This document shows, one piece after another, positions 1 through 6,576 of a stretch of 14,778 nucleotides of DNA; position 1 is the first letter of the stretch, and the number at the start of each line of letters is the position of its first letter. Source of the DNA: an uncultured cyanobacterium (GTDB lineage Bacteria > Cyanobacteriota > Cyanobacteriia > PCC-6307 > Cyanobiaceae). Below the pieces are notes generated by a model. That model did no database searches. It worked only from the letters and a program-made list of their open reading frames with translations, and was not told where the DNA came from. Location: the NCBI GenBank assembly GCA_903831165.1, contig CAIKWV010000346.1, positions 1 to 14,778 on the forward strand, written 5' to 3'. Position numbers and translations under genes: made by a program.

Positions 1-221
1 GCGTACGTGAGCAGTAGGTCGTCCGTGATCGCGTACCAGAGCCGGTAGCTCTTGGTCAGCGGCGGCATCGGCAGGCTGTGCATCAACGCCCAGACCAGCA
101 CCGCGATCAGTGGCAGTCGCAGGGGCGGCAGGGGCAGCTGTCGCTCCAGGCAGACCCGCCGGATCAACAGCAGGGCGGCGCAGGCGGCGATGGCCTGGAT
201 CCAGATCTCGACCAAGGGCAT
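1..221 (-). CDS. Partial integral membrane protein, possibly MscS-like channel (N-terminal 73 codons)
   Basis: An open minus-strand frame begins at ATG 221 and leaves the window at base 1 with no stop. An AAGG-type ribosome-binding sequence (AAGGGAG) sits just before the ATG and supports this start. The visible N-terminus has a hydrophobic stretch (about residues 8-20, IQAIAACAALLLI), a short basic/polar stretch with RR, a second hydrophobic stretch (about 37-50, ending in WALMHSLP), then an aromatic, charged segment (KSYRLWYAITDDLLL). This two-helix start followed by a DDLLL segment reminds me of the N-terminal part of cyanobacterial MscS-family mechanosensitive channels with several transmembrane helices. 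The diagnostic pore helix would lie outside the window, so this identity is only a suggestion. The gene is transcribed away from the SIMPL gene, and the two share a 400-base divergent gap. Reality of the gene is fairly secure; the function is not. Confidence 0.62.
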   Translation of the reverse strand, partial: MPLVEIWIQAIAACAALLLIRRVCLERQLPLPPLRLPLIAVLVWALMHSLPMPPLTKSYRLWYAITDDLLLTY

Positions 222-259
222 GGCTCCCTTGCTGGTGCTCGGTTCGCCCCATCCTGCCG

Positions 260-267
260 GCGATCGC
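260..267. repeat. HIP1 octamer (GCGATCGC)
   Basis: The exact palindrome GCGATCGC is the Highly Iterated Palindrome 1 found in many cyanobacterial genomes. It is the only exact copy I noticed in the window, so it is weak but consistent evidence for a cyanobacterial source and no evidence of a local function. Confidence 0.6.
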
Positions 268-610
268 GGTGGGCGGGCCTGCGGGTCGTGTGCCGATGGT
301 GGATCGATCGTGGTGGGTCGGTGCACGCGTGGGCGGCTGGCTGTCCGGTCGGGCGGCCTGATTGCAAGCCCATCGCCTGCCGCCACCTGGCCAGATTGGC
401 CTTGAGAGCCCGATCGCTCCGCCGGAGCCGAAGACCTTGGGCCGGGCACGTTTGGCCGCCAGGTGCGCTGGTGCGTTGTGACCGATCACGGCTTCGCCGT
501 CGATGGCAGCGAACGTTGGTGCCGCTGTTGCTGTTGCTGCGGAAGCTCTGCAACGGGTTCGGTTCTGGCCGGCCACGCTTTCCGTTGCCACGGTGTGGGT
601 GCCGTGCCGT

Positions 611-614
611 GGAG
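611..614 (+). promoter_or_regulatory. Shine-Dalgarno (GGAG) deciding the SIMPL gene start
   Basis: GGAG lies seven bases before GTG 622. It selects this GTG over the in-frame GTGs at 604, 637 and 646 and over the far-upstream ATG at 463. The extra residues from 463 to 621 are Cys/Ser/Gly-rich and look untranslated. Confidence 0.5.
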
Positions 615-621
615 TGCCCCC

Positions 622-1398
622 GTGTCGCAGGTCAACGTGTCCCCGGTGCCGCCGTTGCCGCTAGCCCGGCAGGGGACGGTCCGCTGTCTACGCCCGGCAG
701 CCCGCTCAGCGCCCCTGGCGGCGGCTCTGGTTCTGGCGGCGGTTGCCGCCCTGCCCGATCGGGCCGCCCGGGCCGAGCTGCAGCTGCGCTGTGAGGGCAC
801 CCACCTGGAGGCCCGCGGCAGTGCCGAGCAGCCCCGCCCCACCCGGCGCCTGCAGTTCTCCCTGTCCCTGGAGGCCGAGGCCGCCAGCAGCGATGGCGCC
901 CTGGCGGAGCTGCAGCGGCGTCTGGCGGCGGTGCGTTCCGCCCTGCAGCGGCTCGGGGTGCAGGAGTTCCGGGCCAGCTCCCCCAGCACCTGGCAGCGCC
1001 CCGCGGAGGCGGGACGTCCGGCGATGAGCCAGGCCAACCTGCAGGTCAGTGGGCGGTTGATGCCCCAGCGGCTCCAGCCCCTGATTCGGGAGGTGGGAGC
1101 CCTGGCTGGGGTGCGGCTGTCGCCGGTGAGCACCGAAGCCGATCCGTCCCAGGATGGGGCGGTGCGCCGCGAACTGCTGCGCCTGGCTTACGCCGATGCC
1201 CAGGCCCAGGCGCGGGAGCTGGCGACCGTGATCGGTGCGGCCCGGCTGCGGCCCCTGGAGGTGACGCTGGACGGCAATGAGATCCGGCCGGTGATGATGC
1301 GCGTCGCCGCCGATGCCGCGCCGCCTCCCTTCGATCCGGCTGAACTGCCGCCCCCCCGCGACCGCCTGACGATGTTGGTGCGTTTCTGTGCCGAGTGA
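622..1398 (+). CDS. SIMPL (DUF541) domain exported protein
   Basis: Predicted 258-residue exported protein. From GTG 622 the N-terminus forms a signal peptide: basic residues around 16-28, a hydrophobic core (about 31-44, LAAALVLAAVAAL), and a cleavage site after ARA near residue 51. The mature part starts ELQLRCEG and fits the SIMPL/DUF541 family: an opening beta-strand, a long helix (LAELQRRLAAVRSALQRLGV), a beta region with an SGRLMP strand, a second helix rich in Ala/Gln (AYADAQAQARELATVIGAA), and C-terminal strands. SIMPL proteins are periplasmic or envelope-associated; some bacterial members (BP26/OMP28) form channel-like multimers, but no general enzymatic role is known. It is first in a same-strand run with the FecR gene (46-base gap to the start I prefer) and the CHASE2-cyclase, so it is probably co-transcribed with them. 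Family call fairly secure; precise role unknown. Confidence 0.78.
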   Translation: MSQVNVSPVPPLPLARQGTVRCLRPAARSAPLAAALVLAAVAALPDRAARAELQLRCEGTHLEARGSAEQPRPTRRLQFSLSLEAEAASSDGALAELQRRLAAVRSALQRLGVQEFRASSPSTWQRPAEAGRPAMSQANLQVSGRLMPQRLQPLIREVGALAGVRLSPVSTEADPSQDGAVRRELLRLAYADAQAQARELATVIGAARLRPLEVTLDGNEIRPVMMRVAADAAPPPFDPAELPPPRDRLTMLVRFCAE

Positions 1399-1444
1399 AG
1401 CTCGGGCTGGGGCGCCCAGAATGGGCTCCTGCCGGTACGTCGCC

Positions 1445-2203
1445 ATGTCACGGGCTTTCCGGATCCTTCCCCGACGGTTCGGCGCCACTCCAGGCCAGAA
1501 GGGCCGCCGCCGCGCCCTCCTGCCGGGCCTTGTGGCCCTCTCGGTGGTGTTGATCCCCGCGGCCCGGGCGGCCGAAACGGCGGTGGTGCAGGAGATCCTC
1601 GATGGCAGGGAGTTCTACATCGATCAGAAGCCGGCCCGGGTCAAGGAGAAGGCCCAGGCGCCCCAGCAGATCAGCACCCAGAACAGTCGCGGTCAGATTC
1701 GTTTCGAGGCTGGGGCGGTGGGCCGGCTCAACCGCTTCTCGTTGCTGCGGCTCGGTCAGGGCTGTTTCCTGGTCGATCGCGGCCAGGTGCTGGTGTCCGG
1801 TCCGCAGAGCGGCTGTACCCGCTCGGCTCGTCTGAGTGTGCGCGGCACCAACTACCTGCTGGAGGTCAAGGACAACGGCGACTCCGAGCTCTCCGTGCTG
1901 GAAGGTCAGGTGGAGGTGGAACCGCTGCGCGATGGCCAGCCCACCGGCGCGGCTCCCACCACGGTCAATGCCGGCCAGCGCCTGCGGCTGTCGCCCGAGG
2001 GGGTGGTGCTGACCCTGTTGGCCCTGAGCTCCGGGGATTACAGCAGCATTCTTTCCGGTCCTCTGTTCGAGGGCTTCCGTCTGCCCCTGCCCGCCGCCCA
2101 GGCCCTCGAGAGTTATCTGCGGCTCCATGTGCCCGGGGTGACCCTGCCGGCGCTGCCGGTGACGGTGCCCTCGTTGCCGATCAGCCTGCCGCGCTTCTTC
2201 TGA
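1445..2203 (+). CDS. FecR-domain exported protein
   Basis: Predicted 252-residue exported protein. I chose ATG 1445 because it gives a complete signal peptide: basic n-region up to KGRRR, hydrophobic core LLPGLVALSVVLI, and cleavage near ARA-AE (about residue 43). In-frame ATGs at 1388 (overlapping the SIMPL stop) and 1421 cannot be excluded, and none has a strong ribosome-binding site. The mature part matches the cyanobacterial FecR-domain pattern: an opening strand with EILDGREFYID, then QISTQNSRGQIRF, GAVGRLNRFSLLRLG, a GQVLVSGP turn, the hallmark RGTNY (residues 133-137), and SVLEGQVEVE. Two Cys (in GQGCF and SGCT) flank the strand before RGTNY. Classical FecR relays ligand signals to a sigma factor; this protein has no transmembrane anchor after the signal peptide and no FecI neighbour, so it is more likely a periplasmic or surface FecR-fold protein of unknown ligand. 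The C-terminus is Pro/Leu/Val-rich (LPALPVTVPSLPI). Confidence 0.8.
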   Translation: MSRAFRILPRRFGATPGQKGRRRALLPGLVALSVVLIPAARAAETAVVQEILDGREFYIDQKPARVKEKAQAPQQISTQNSRGQIRFEAGAVGRLNRFSLLRLGQGCFLVDRGQVLVSGPQSGCTRSARLSVRGTNYLLEVKDNGDSELSVLEGQVEVEPLRDGQPTGAAPTTVNAGQRLRLSPEGVVLTLLALSSGDYSSILSGPLFEGFRLPLPAAQALESYLRLHVPGVTLPALPVTVPSLPISLPRFF

Positions 2204-2205
2204 AT

Positions 2206-2209
2206 GGAG
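2206..2209 (+). promoter_or_regulatory. Shine-Dalgarno (GGAG) before a 20-codon leader ORF
   Basis: GGAG directly follows the FecR stop codon and lies five bases before ATG 2215. It is well placed for that short ORF but too far from the cyclase ATG at 2274 to serve it directly. Confidence 0.4.
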
Positions 2210-2214
2210 TTTCC

Positions 2215-2277
2215 ATGATGCTGTCGCTGCTTGTCATCGGGCTTGTTGAGCCGATGCCGGCGGTGCACGGGCCATGA
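2215..2277 (+). CDS. Possible 20-codon leader ORF coupled to the cyclase
   Basis: A short ORF starts with two ATG codons (2215, 2218), encodes 20 mostly hydrophobic residues (MMLSLLVIGLVEP...), and stops at TGA 2275-2277, overlapping the cyclase ATG as ATGA. A GGAG with five-base spacing precedes it, whereas the cyclase ATG has no obvious Shine-Dalgarno of its own. This suggests translational coupling: ribosomes ending the leader could restart on the cyclase. It could also be a chance ORF in GC-rich DNA. I see no attenuator hairpin or run of regulatory codons. Confidence 0.28.
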   Translation: MMLSLLVIGLVEPMPAVHGP

Positions 2278-4265
2278 CGCCCTTTCCGTGGCCAGCCGCT
2301 CCCGGATCCCGGACGACGGTCGGGTCCGCTGCGGCGGTTCCGCGCCCCAGGACTGGTCGGCGGCCCCTCACCCTGCTGCTTCTCAGTGCGCTGGTGGTGG
2401 GCTGGGGTGGGGGTACGGCCGGCTGGCCCGGTCCCCGTTGGCGGGTGTGGGAGCGGGCTCTGGAGGATCAGCTGCTGGTGCTGCGGGGCCCCCGGCGTCC
2501 GCCCGGCCGGGTGGTGGTGGTGCCGGTGGATGACACCACCCTGCAGCAGGGAAGCTGGTTTGAGCAGAACCGTCAGGTTCCGGACTGGGCCCGCGGCATC
2601 AGCACCTTGCCCTGGCCGCGGGCCGCCTACGGCCAGGTGGCGGCCCGGCTGCTGGACGCCGGTGCCGCGGCGGTGGCGATCAATGTGGTGTTTGAAGGGC
2701 CGAGCCGCAACGGACCCGCCGATGACGCGGCGATGGAAGCGATCCTGCGGACCCACCCCGGCCGCATCGTGCTGGCGGCGGAGATGCTCGAATCCTCCGA
2801 TCAACAGGGTTCCGGTGCCCTGACCCTGGTGCGCCCCGAGCTGTTCCTGGCGGCCATCGGGGGGCCGGAGGTCATCGGGCTCACCAACACGCCGCTGCGG
2901 GAACCGGGGGGGCGCCTGCTGCACCCGGAAGCCTATGGACGGGGCCTGTTACCGGCCCAGGGTGTGAAGCCCTTCCCTTCCCTGTCGGCCAGCCTGTTGC
3001 AGCGGGCGGGGCGCTCCAGCCGCCAGAACGATGCGCTGACGGCGCTCAACGCCTATGGACCGGAGGGCTCCTTCCGCCGTCTGCCGGCCTGGGAGGTGCT
3101 CGATCCCAGCCGCTGGCGCCGCCATCCGCAGCGGGCGGACCTGGCCGGAGCGCTGGTGGTGCTCGGTCCCGTGGTGAGCCAGGGCGACGACGGCTATCCC
3201 ACAGCCTTCGGCTCGTTGTCGGGGCTGGAGCTGCTGGCCACCGCCACGGCGAATTCCCTGCAGGGGGATGGGTTGCGTTCCTGGCCGGCCGGCAACCGGG
3301 AGCGGGCCCTGCTGGTCGCCCTGGTGCTGCTGCTGGCCGCTGGCCTGGCCCTGGCCCGCCGCTCCCTGCCCTGGCGTCTGGGGGTGATCGGCGCGGTGCT
3401 CGGGCTGCAGCTGGTGGGGGCCGGCTGGGCCCTGTGGCAGCGGCAACTGTGGCTGCCGCTGCTGGCTCCGGCGGCCGGCCTGGGATTGCTGGCCCTGGTG
3501 CATTCCGGTGACGCCTACCTGCTGGAGGAGCGCGAACGCCGCCGCTTGCGCCGCACCTTCGAGCGCTATGTGGCCCCGGGGGTGGTGGCGGAAATCCTGG
3601 CGGATCCCGAGGCGGCCCAGGGGATCCTGCGGGGGCGCCTGCTGGATGTGACGGTGCTGTTCTCCGATCTCAAGGGCTTCACCGAACTCACCCGCCAGCG
3701 CAGCCTCGCCGGCCAGAGCGAGCTGCATGTCAGCCAGCTCAACACCTACTTGGGAGCCATGGTCGAGGTGATCACGGCCCATGGCGGCATCGTCGACAAG
3801 TTCATCGGTGATGCGGTGATGGCGGTGTTCGGTTCGCCGGTGGGCCGCGGCGTGATGGTGGAAGCCCGCGCCGCAGTGGCCTGTGCCCAGGCCATGCGGC
3901 AGGCCCTGGTGAAGCTCAATCACGACTGGGAGGAGCAGGGTCTCACGCGCCTCGACAGTGGCGTTGGCCTGGCCAGTGGCCAGGTGGTGGTGGGACAGAT
4001 CGGTAGTCCCCGCCGCATGGAGTTCACGGTGATCGGCGACACGGTGAATCTGGCCGCCCGGCTCGAGGGCCTGACCCGCAGCCTCAAGACGTCCGTGCTG
4101 TTCGATCGGACCACCGCCGAACGCCAGGATCCGGCTTTCGCCGCCCCGGTCTCCCTGGGGCTCCAGCCGGTGAAGGGTATGGGTGAGATCGAGGTGTTCC
4201 GCCCAGCCGAGCCAGCGGATCGCGCCGACGAAGCGTCCGCCGCTGCAACGGAACCTGCTCTCTGA
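2274..4265 (+). CDS. CHASE2-domain class III adenylate/guanylate cyclase (cyclase 1)
   Basis: Predicted 663-residue membrane cyclase making a cyclic nucleotide, most likely cAMP. Order of parts: N-terminal transmembrane helix (about 31-50), extracytoplasmic CHASE2 sensor (about 60-335, opening with VVVVPVDDTTL), three transmembrane helices (about 345-361, 367-388, 393-413), a helical linker (RRTFERYVAPGVVAEIL), then the class III catalytic domain. Visible catalytic residues: metal-binding Asp465 (FSDLKGF) and Asp513 (KFIGDAVM), purine-binding Lys509, Thr585 in FTVIGDTVN, and transition-state Asn592 and Arg596 (NLAAR). Lys plus Thr at the purine positions is the class IIIb adenylate cyclase pattern, as in cyanobacterial CyaB1-type enzymes. 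No residue needed for catalysis is missing. It is the last gene of the SIMPL-FecR-cyclase run, and its start overlaps a possible leader ORF. It converges on the TpsB gene across a repeat-filled gap. The CHASE2 ligand is unknown. Confidence 0.9.
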   Translation: MTPFPWPAAPGSRTTVGSAAAVPRPRTGRRPLTLLLLSALVVGWGGGTAGWPGPRWRVWERALEDQLLVLRGPRRPPGRVVVVPVDDTTLQQGSWFEQNRQVPDWARGISTLPWPRAAYGQVAARLLDAGAAAVAINVVFEGPSRNGPADDAAMEAILRTHPGRIVLAAEMLESSDQQGSGALTLVRPELFLAAIGGPEVIGLTNTPLREPGGRLLHPEAYGRGLLPAQGVKPFPSLSASLLQRAGRSSRQNDALTALNAYGPEGSFRRLPAWEVLDPSRWRRHPQRADLAGALVVLGPVVSQGDDGYPTAFGSLSGLELLATATANSLQGDGLRSWPAGNRERALLVALVLLLAAGLALARRSLPWRLGVIGAVLGLQLVGAGWALWQRQLWLPLLAPAAGLGLLALVHSGDAYLLEERERRRLRRTFERYVAPGVVAEILADPEAAQGILRGRLLDVTVLFSDLKGFTELTRQRSLAGQSELHVSQLNTYLGAMVEVITAHGGIVDKFIGDAVMAVFGSPVGRGVMVEARAAVACAQAMRQALVKLNHDWEEQGLTRLDSGVGLASGQVVVGQIGSPRRMEFTVIGDTVNLAARLEGLTRSLKTSVLFDRTTAERQDPAFAAPVSLGLQPVKGMGEIEVFRPAEPADRADEASAAATEPAL

Positions 4266-4498
4266 GCCCTTGGACAGATGCAGGATCGGAGCCTGGGGTG
4301 GCAGCCCTTGGTGAGGGCCCTGCGATCCAGGTGCGGGGGGACGTCTCCCGTGGAGTTGACGATCATCGATCAACTGACGCCGATCTTCCGCTCAACGCCG
4401 ATGCTCAAGTCGACAACGAGTCTGTGGGCGACGACATCGTTGTCGTTGACGGGTGTCCCGTCGTCCTGGGTGCTTCTGTGGTCATGACCCACCCCACA
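4265..4498. repeat. Tandem degenerate repeat, unit A (about 234 bp)
   Basis: This unit begins with CCTTGGACAG just after the cyclase stop and is a head-to-tail, diverged copy of unit B. Landmarks shared with B include GTGGCAGCCCTTGG (4298 here, 4531 in B), CCAGGTGCGG/TTCAGGTGCGG, GTTGACGATC, AACGCCGAT, GTCGACAA, TTGTCGTTGACGGGTG and TCGTCCTGG. The unit ends with CCCCACAGC, followed by CTCTTG at the start of B. Read on the minus strand, its left part gives LTKGCHPRL, resembling LAKGLYAKL at the end of TpsB. It contains no credible gene. Confidence 0.75.
4411..4445. other. Inverted repeat in unit A
   Basis: CGACAACGA (4411-4419) pairs perfectly with TCGTTGTCG (4437-4445) around a 17-base loop. 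No T-tract follows on either strand, so this is not a standard intrinsic terminator. It may fold in the 3' RNA of cyclase 1 or of tpsB. Confidence 0.4.
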
Positions 4499-4738
4499 GC
4501 TCTTGAACAGGGGCCAGGCTGGAGTCTGGTGTGGCAGCCCTTGGCGAGGGTCCGTTCGATTCAGGTGCGGCGAATGTCTCCTGCACCGTTGACGATCCTT
4601 GATCAAACGCCGCCGATCTGCCTGGCAACGCCGATTCTTGAGTCGACAAGCAGTCGACTGGAGACCATGCCTTTGTCGTTGACGGGTGCCCTGTCGTCCT
4701 GGATTCTCCTGTGTCCCTCTTCCGTACGGCTCCCCACA
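4499..4738. repeat. Tandem degenerate repeat, unit B (about 240 bp)
   Basis: Second copy of the tandem unit, starting CTCTTGAACAG and ending CCCCACAGC before CTCTTGATCAG. The next repeat start (4739 on) runs into the real 3' end of tpsB: about 75 bases of unit B line up with the last coding bases of tpsB (GCCCTTGGCGAGG is identical in both). On the minus strand, unit B reads LAKGCHTRLQ, next to LAKGLYAKLQ in tpsB, with an in-frame stop before it. Likely a decayed duplication of the tpsB 3' end plus downstream DNA. Units A and B differ by two single-base length changes in the stretch I aligned by eye. Confidence 0.75.
4641..4659. other. Perfect short hairpin in unit B
   Basis: AGTCGAC and GTCGACT form a seven-base-pair stem with a five-base loop (AAGCA). 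It lies at the same place in unit B as the larger inverted repeat in unit A, about 90 bases beyond the tpsB stop. It has no following T-run, so termination by this hairpin alone is doubtful. Confidence 0.45.
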
Positions 4739-4746
4739 GCTCTTGA

Positions 4747-6450
4747 TCAGAAGCGGTACTGCAGCTTGGCGTAGAGGCCCTTGGCGAGGTTCCAGTCGGT
4801 CCAGGTGCCGAGATTGTCGTTGGTCTGGAATTGCTGCACCCAGCCGAGCTCGGTGGCCCAGTTGTCGCCGGCCAGCCAGCGCACCAGCACACCGCCGGCG
4901 CCGACCGTGTCGCTGAAGCTGACGTCCTGCAGGGAGGTGCTCACCCCGCCGATGCCGATGAACGGCACCAGCTGCAGCGCCTGGCTTTTTTTCTGCCAGA
5001 AGGTCCAGACCGTTTCGGCGGTGCCCAGCCAGCCGTTGTCGCCGCTGATCAGTTGCCCCGGCAGGCCCCGCAGGCCCGTATCCGAGCCCAGGCTGAACTG
5101 CATCGCCGAGCTCAGGGGTTCGAAGGCCACCTGGCCGGCGGCCCGCAGGTTGAGCTGCCAGCTGGGGGCAAAGGCCCATCCCGCCGAGAGGATCCCGCCC
5201 AGGGCGGTGGCTTGGCCGGGGTCGATGCCGACTGTGGCCAGTTCCTGGCGCTGGTTAGCGGGGGTGGCGGCGCCGACGCCCTGCAGCAGGTAGGCATTGC
5301 CGCTCAGACCGATGCGGTCCTTGAAGCCACTGCCGGAGACGCCGAATCGCAGGTAGCCGCTGCTGGGGCTGCGCACGCTCTCGGGCAGGATCGACGGCAG
5401 CGCCTGGCCGTTGAGATAGGTGTTGCTGCGGTTGCCGCTGTAGGCGCCGAACAGGCTCCAGCGCTGGCTGAGTGATTCGTGGAACACCCACTCCAACTGG
5501 CCCAAACCCTGGTATTGGTTGGTGCTGAGGCCGTCGCTGGGGGCTGGCAGTTCGACCAGGTTGCGGCGGCTGTAGCCGAAGGCTCCCGTCAGGCTGAGGC
5601 TGTCCCCCAGGGGCAGGGTGTAGCTGATCGAGCTGATCACCGAGCCAAGGGCCGCCGCTTCGCTGGCATCGACCTCGCCATAGAGCAGCAGGGTGTCGCC
5701 GCGGCTGATCAGGCTGGGCTTGAGCAGGGTGGCCACGCCGCGGAACTCACCGGAGCCGTTGCTGCCGTCGTTGCGGGCGGACAGATCGCCCTGCCAGGGC
5801 TGGCCGCTGGGTTTGACGCGGACGACAAACACGGCCTGGGACGGATCACTGCCCAGGCGGGTGAGATTGCCGCGCACTTCGGCGATGCCGCTCTGCCGGC
5901 GCAGCAGTTGCAGATCCCGCTCGACCTGCGGCAGGTGCAGCACCTGGCCCCGCAGCGAAGCCAGCAGTTTCTGCACCCGTCGCACCAGCCAGGGATCAGG
6001 GCTGCTGACCTGGATCTCGACGATGCGACCCTCCACCACCTCGAGGCTGCCCGGTGCGGGCTCGGGGCGGCTGTACACGCGACTGTTGACGTAGCCGTCG
6101 GCGACCAGGCGGGCCGTGAGGGCGGCGGCACAGGCCTGGAGACGCTCGTCGCGATCGGCGATGGCGGAGCAGGGGGCCAGGATCGTGGCCAGCACGGCGG
6201 CGGAGTAGGTGCTCAGACCGCTGACGGCGGGCTGGCGGCCGGGCACGACGGGGGCTTGCGGCCCGCCGGTCCGGGGCTGGGCAGCGGGGGGGGAGCCGTC
6301 CGGCGGCGGTGCGGGTGTGGGCTCCAGATCCACCGGCCTGGGCCGGGCCTCGGGGGCCGGGCGCTGCTCCACCTCGCCGCCACCGGGCAGCCGCACCGGA
6401 CTGTTCTGCAGGGGTGGGGCAACCAGCTGGGCCAGCAGCAACGGGACCAT
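4747..6450 (-). CDS. Two-partner secretion outer-membrane transporter (ShlB/FhaC/HecB family, TpsB)
   Basis: Predicted 567-residue outer-membrane beta-barrel that secretes a TpsA adhesin. From ATG 6450 it has a short hydrophobic start (MVPLLLAQLVAPP), a Pro-rich low-complexity segment (about 16-75), POTRA-type periplasmic domains (about 75-215, with LSTYSAAVL, VEGRIVEI and the family motif EVRGNLTRLG near 191-200), then a 16-strand-type barrel to the end. The L6-loop motif, usually VRGY/F, is LRGLPG here (Arg461-Gly462). The last residues, KLQYRF, give the terminal Phe expected for outer-membrane insertion. Two Cys (94 and 107) sit at the start of the POTRA region. An in-frame ATG at 6504 would add 18 residues; neither start has a good ribosome-binding site. 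It lies downstream of cyclase 2 on the same strand and is probably co-transcribed with it. The likely cargo is the adhesin at 8772. Just beyond its stop lie two decayed copies of its 3' end. Confidence 0.9.
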   Translation of the reverse strand: MVPLLLAQLVAPPLQNSPVRLPGGGEVEQRPAPEARPRPVDLEPTPAPPPDGSPPAAQPRTGGPQAPVVPGRQPAVSGLSTYSAAVLATILAPCSAIADRDERLQACAAALTARLVADGYVNSRVYSRPEPAPGSLEVVEGRIVEIQVSSPDPWLVRRVQKLLASLRGQVLHLPQVERDLQLLRRQSGIAEVRGNLTRLGSDPSQAVFVVRVKPSGQPWQGDLSARNDGSNGSGEFRGVATLLKPSLISRGDTLLLYGEVDASEAAALGSVISSISYTLPLGDSLSLTGAFGYSRRNLVELPAPSDGLSTNQYQGLGQLEWVFHESLSQRWSLFGAYSGNRSNTYLNGQALPSILPESVRSPSSGYLRFGVSGSGFKDRIGLSGNAYLLQGVGAATPANQRQELATVGIDPGQATALGGILSAGWAFAPSWQLNLRAAGQVAFEPLSSAMQFSLGSDTGLRGLPGQLISGDNGWLGTAETVWTFWQKKSQALQLVPFIGIGGVSTSLQDVSFSDTVGAGGVLVRWLAGDNWATELGWVQQFQTNDNLGTWTDWNLAKGLYAKLQYRF

Positions 6451-6576
6451 GGGCGAGCTGTGGGTTGAGGTGGATTCTGCGAGATGGATGATCGAAACCC
6501 CCATGCCGCTGTGCCGGTCTGTCTGGAATCCGGTAGCGATGGCGACAGGTCTGGGCGCTCGAGTGCCTTTTGGCCG

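Larger units (their letters stand above)
222..621. other. Gene-free divergent intergenic region
   Basis: This 400-base stretch separates two divergent genes and should contain promoters for both. I see no convincing ORF: the open frames that cross it have low-complexity Arg/Ser/Gly/Cys translations typical of GC-rich shadow frames. It contains one HIP1 octamer (260-267) and a GTGA-N4-TCAC inverted repeat (478-489). No clear -35/-10 pair and no tRNA-like fold was found by eye. Confidence 0.55.

Noticed and set aside
478..489. GTGA-CCGA-TCAC inverted repeat as a cAMP-receptor site upstream of the SIMPL gene
   Set aside because: The arms resemble CRP half-sites, but the spacer is four bases rather than the six needed for TGTGA-N6-TCACA, and the outer bases do not fit.
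78..794. Overlapping plus- and minus-strand ORFs at the left end (for example 78-794 plus, 164-553 minus)
   Set aside because: Arg/Gly/Cys-rich translations without motifs; they conflict with the better-supported minus-strand membrane gene and the SIMPL gene.
2949..4373. 474-codon minus-strand ORF opposite cyclase 1
   Set aside because: It is a shadow of the cyclase frame: His/Gln/Gly-rich translation with no domain, while the plus strand has a full cyclase with all catalytic residues.
4641..4659. Hairpin as intrinsic terminator for tpsB or cyclase 1
   Set aside because: There is no T-tract after the stem on either strand.
4265..4738. Tandem units as remains of an insertion sequence
   Set aside because: No transposase fragment, terminal inverted repeats or target-site duplication was found; the units relate to the tpsB 3' end instead.
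4278..4774. Small plus-strand ORFs in the repeat region as genes
   Set aside because: No ribosome-binding site, overlapping frames, one runs into antisense tpsB, and the region is better explained as degenerate tandem repeats.
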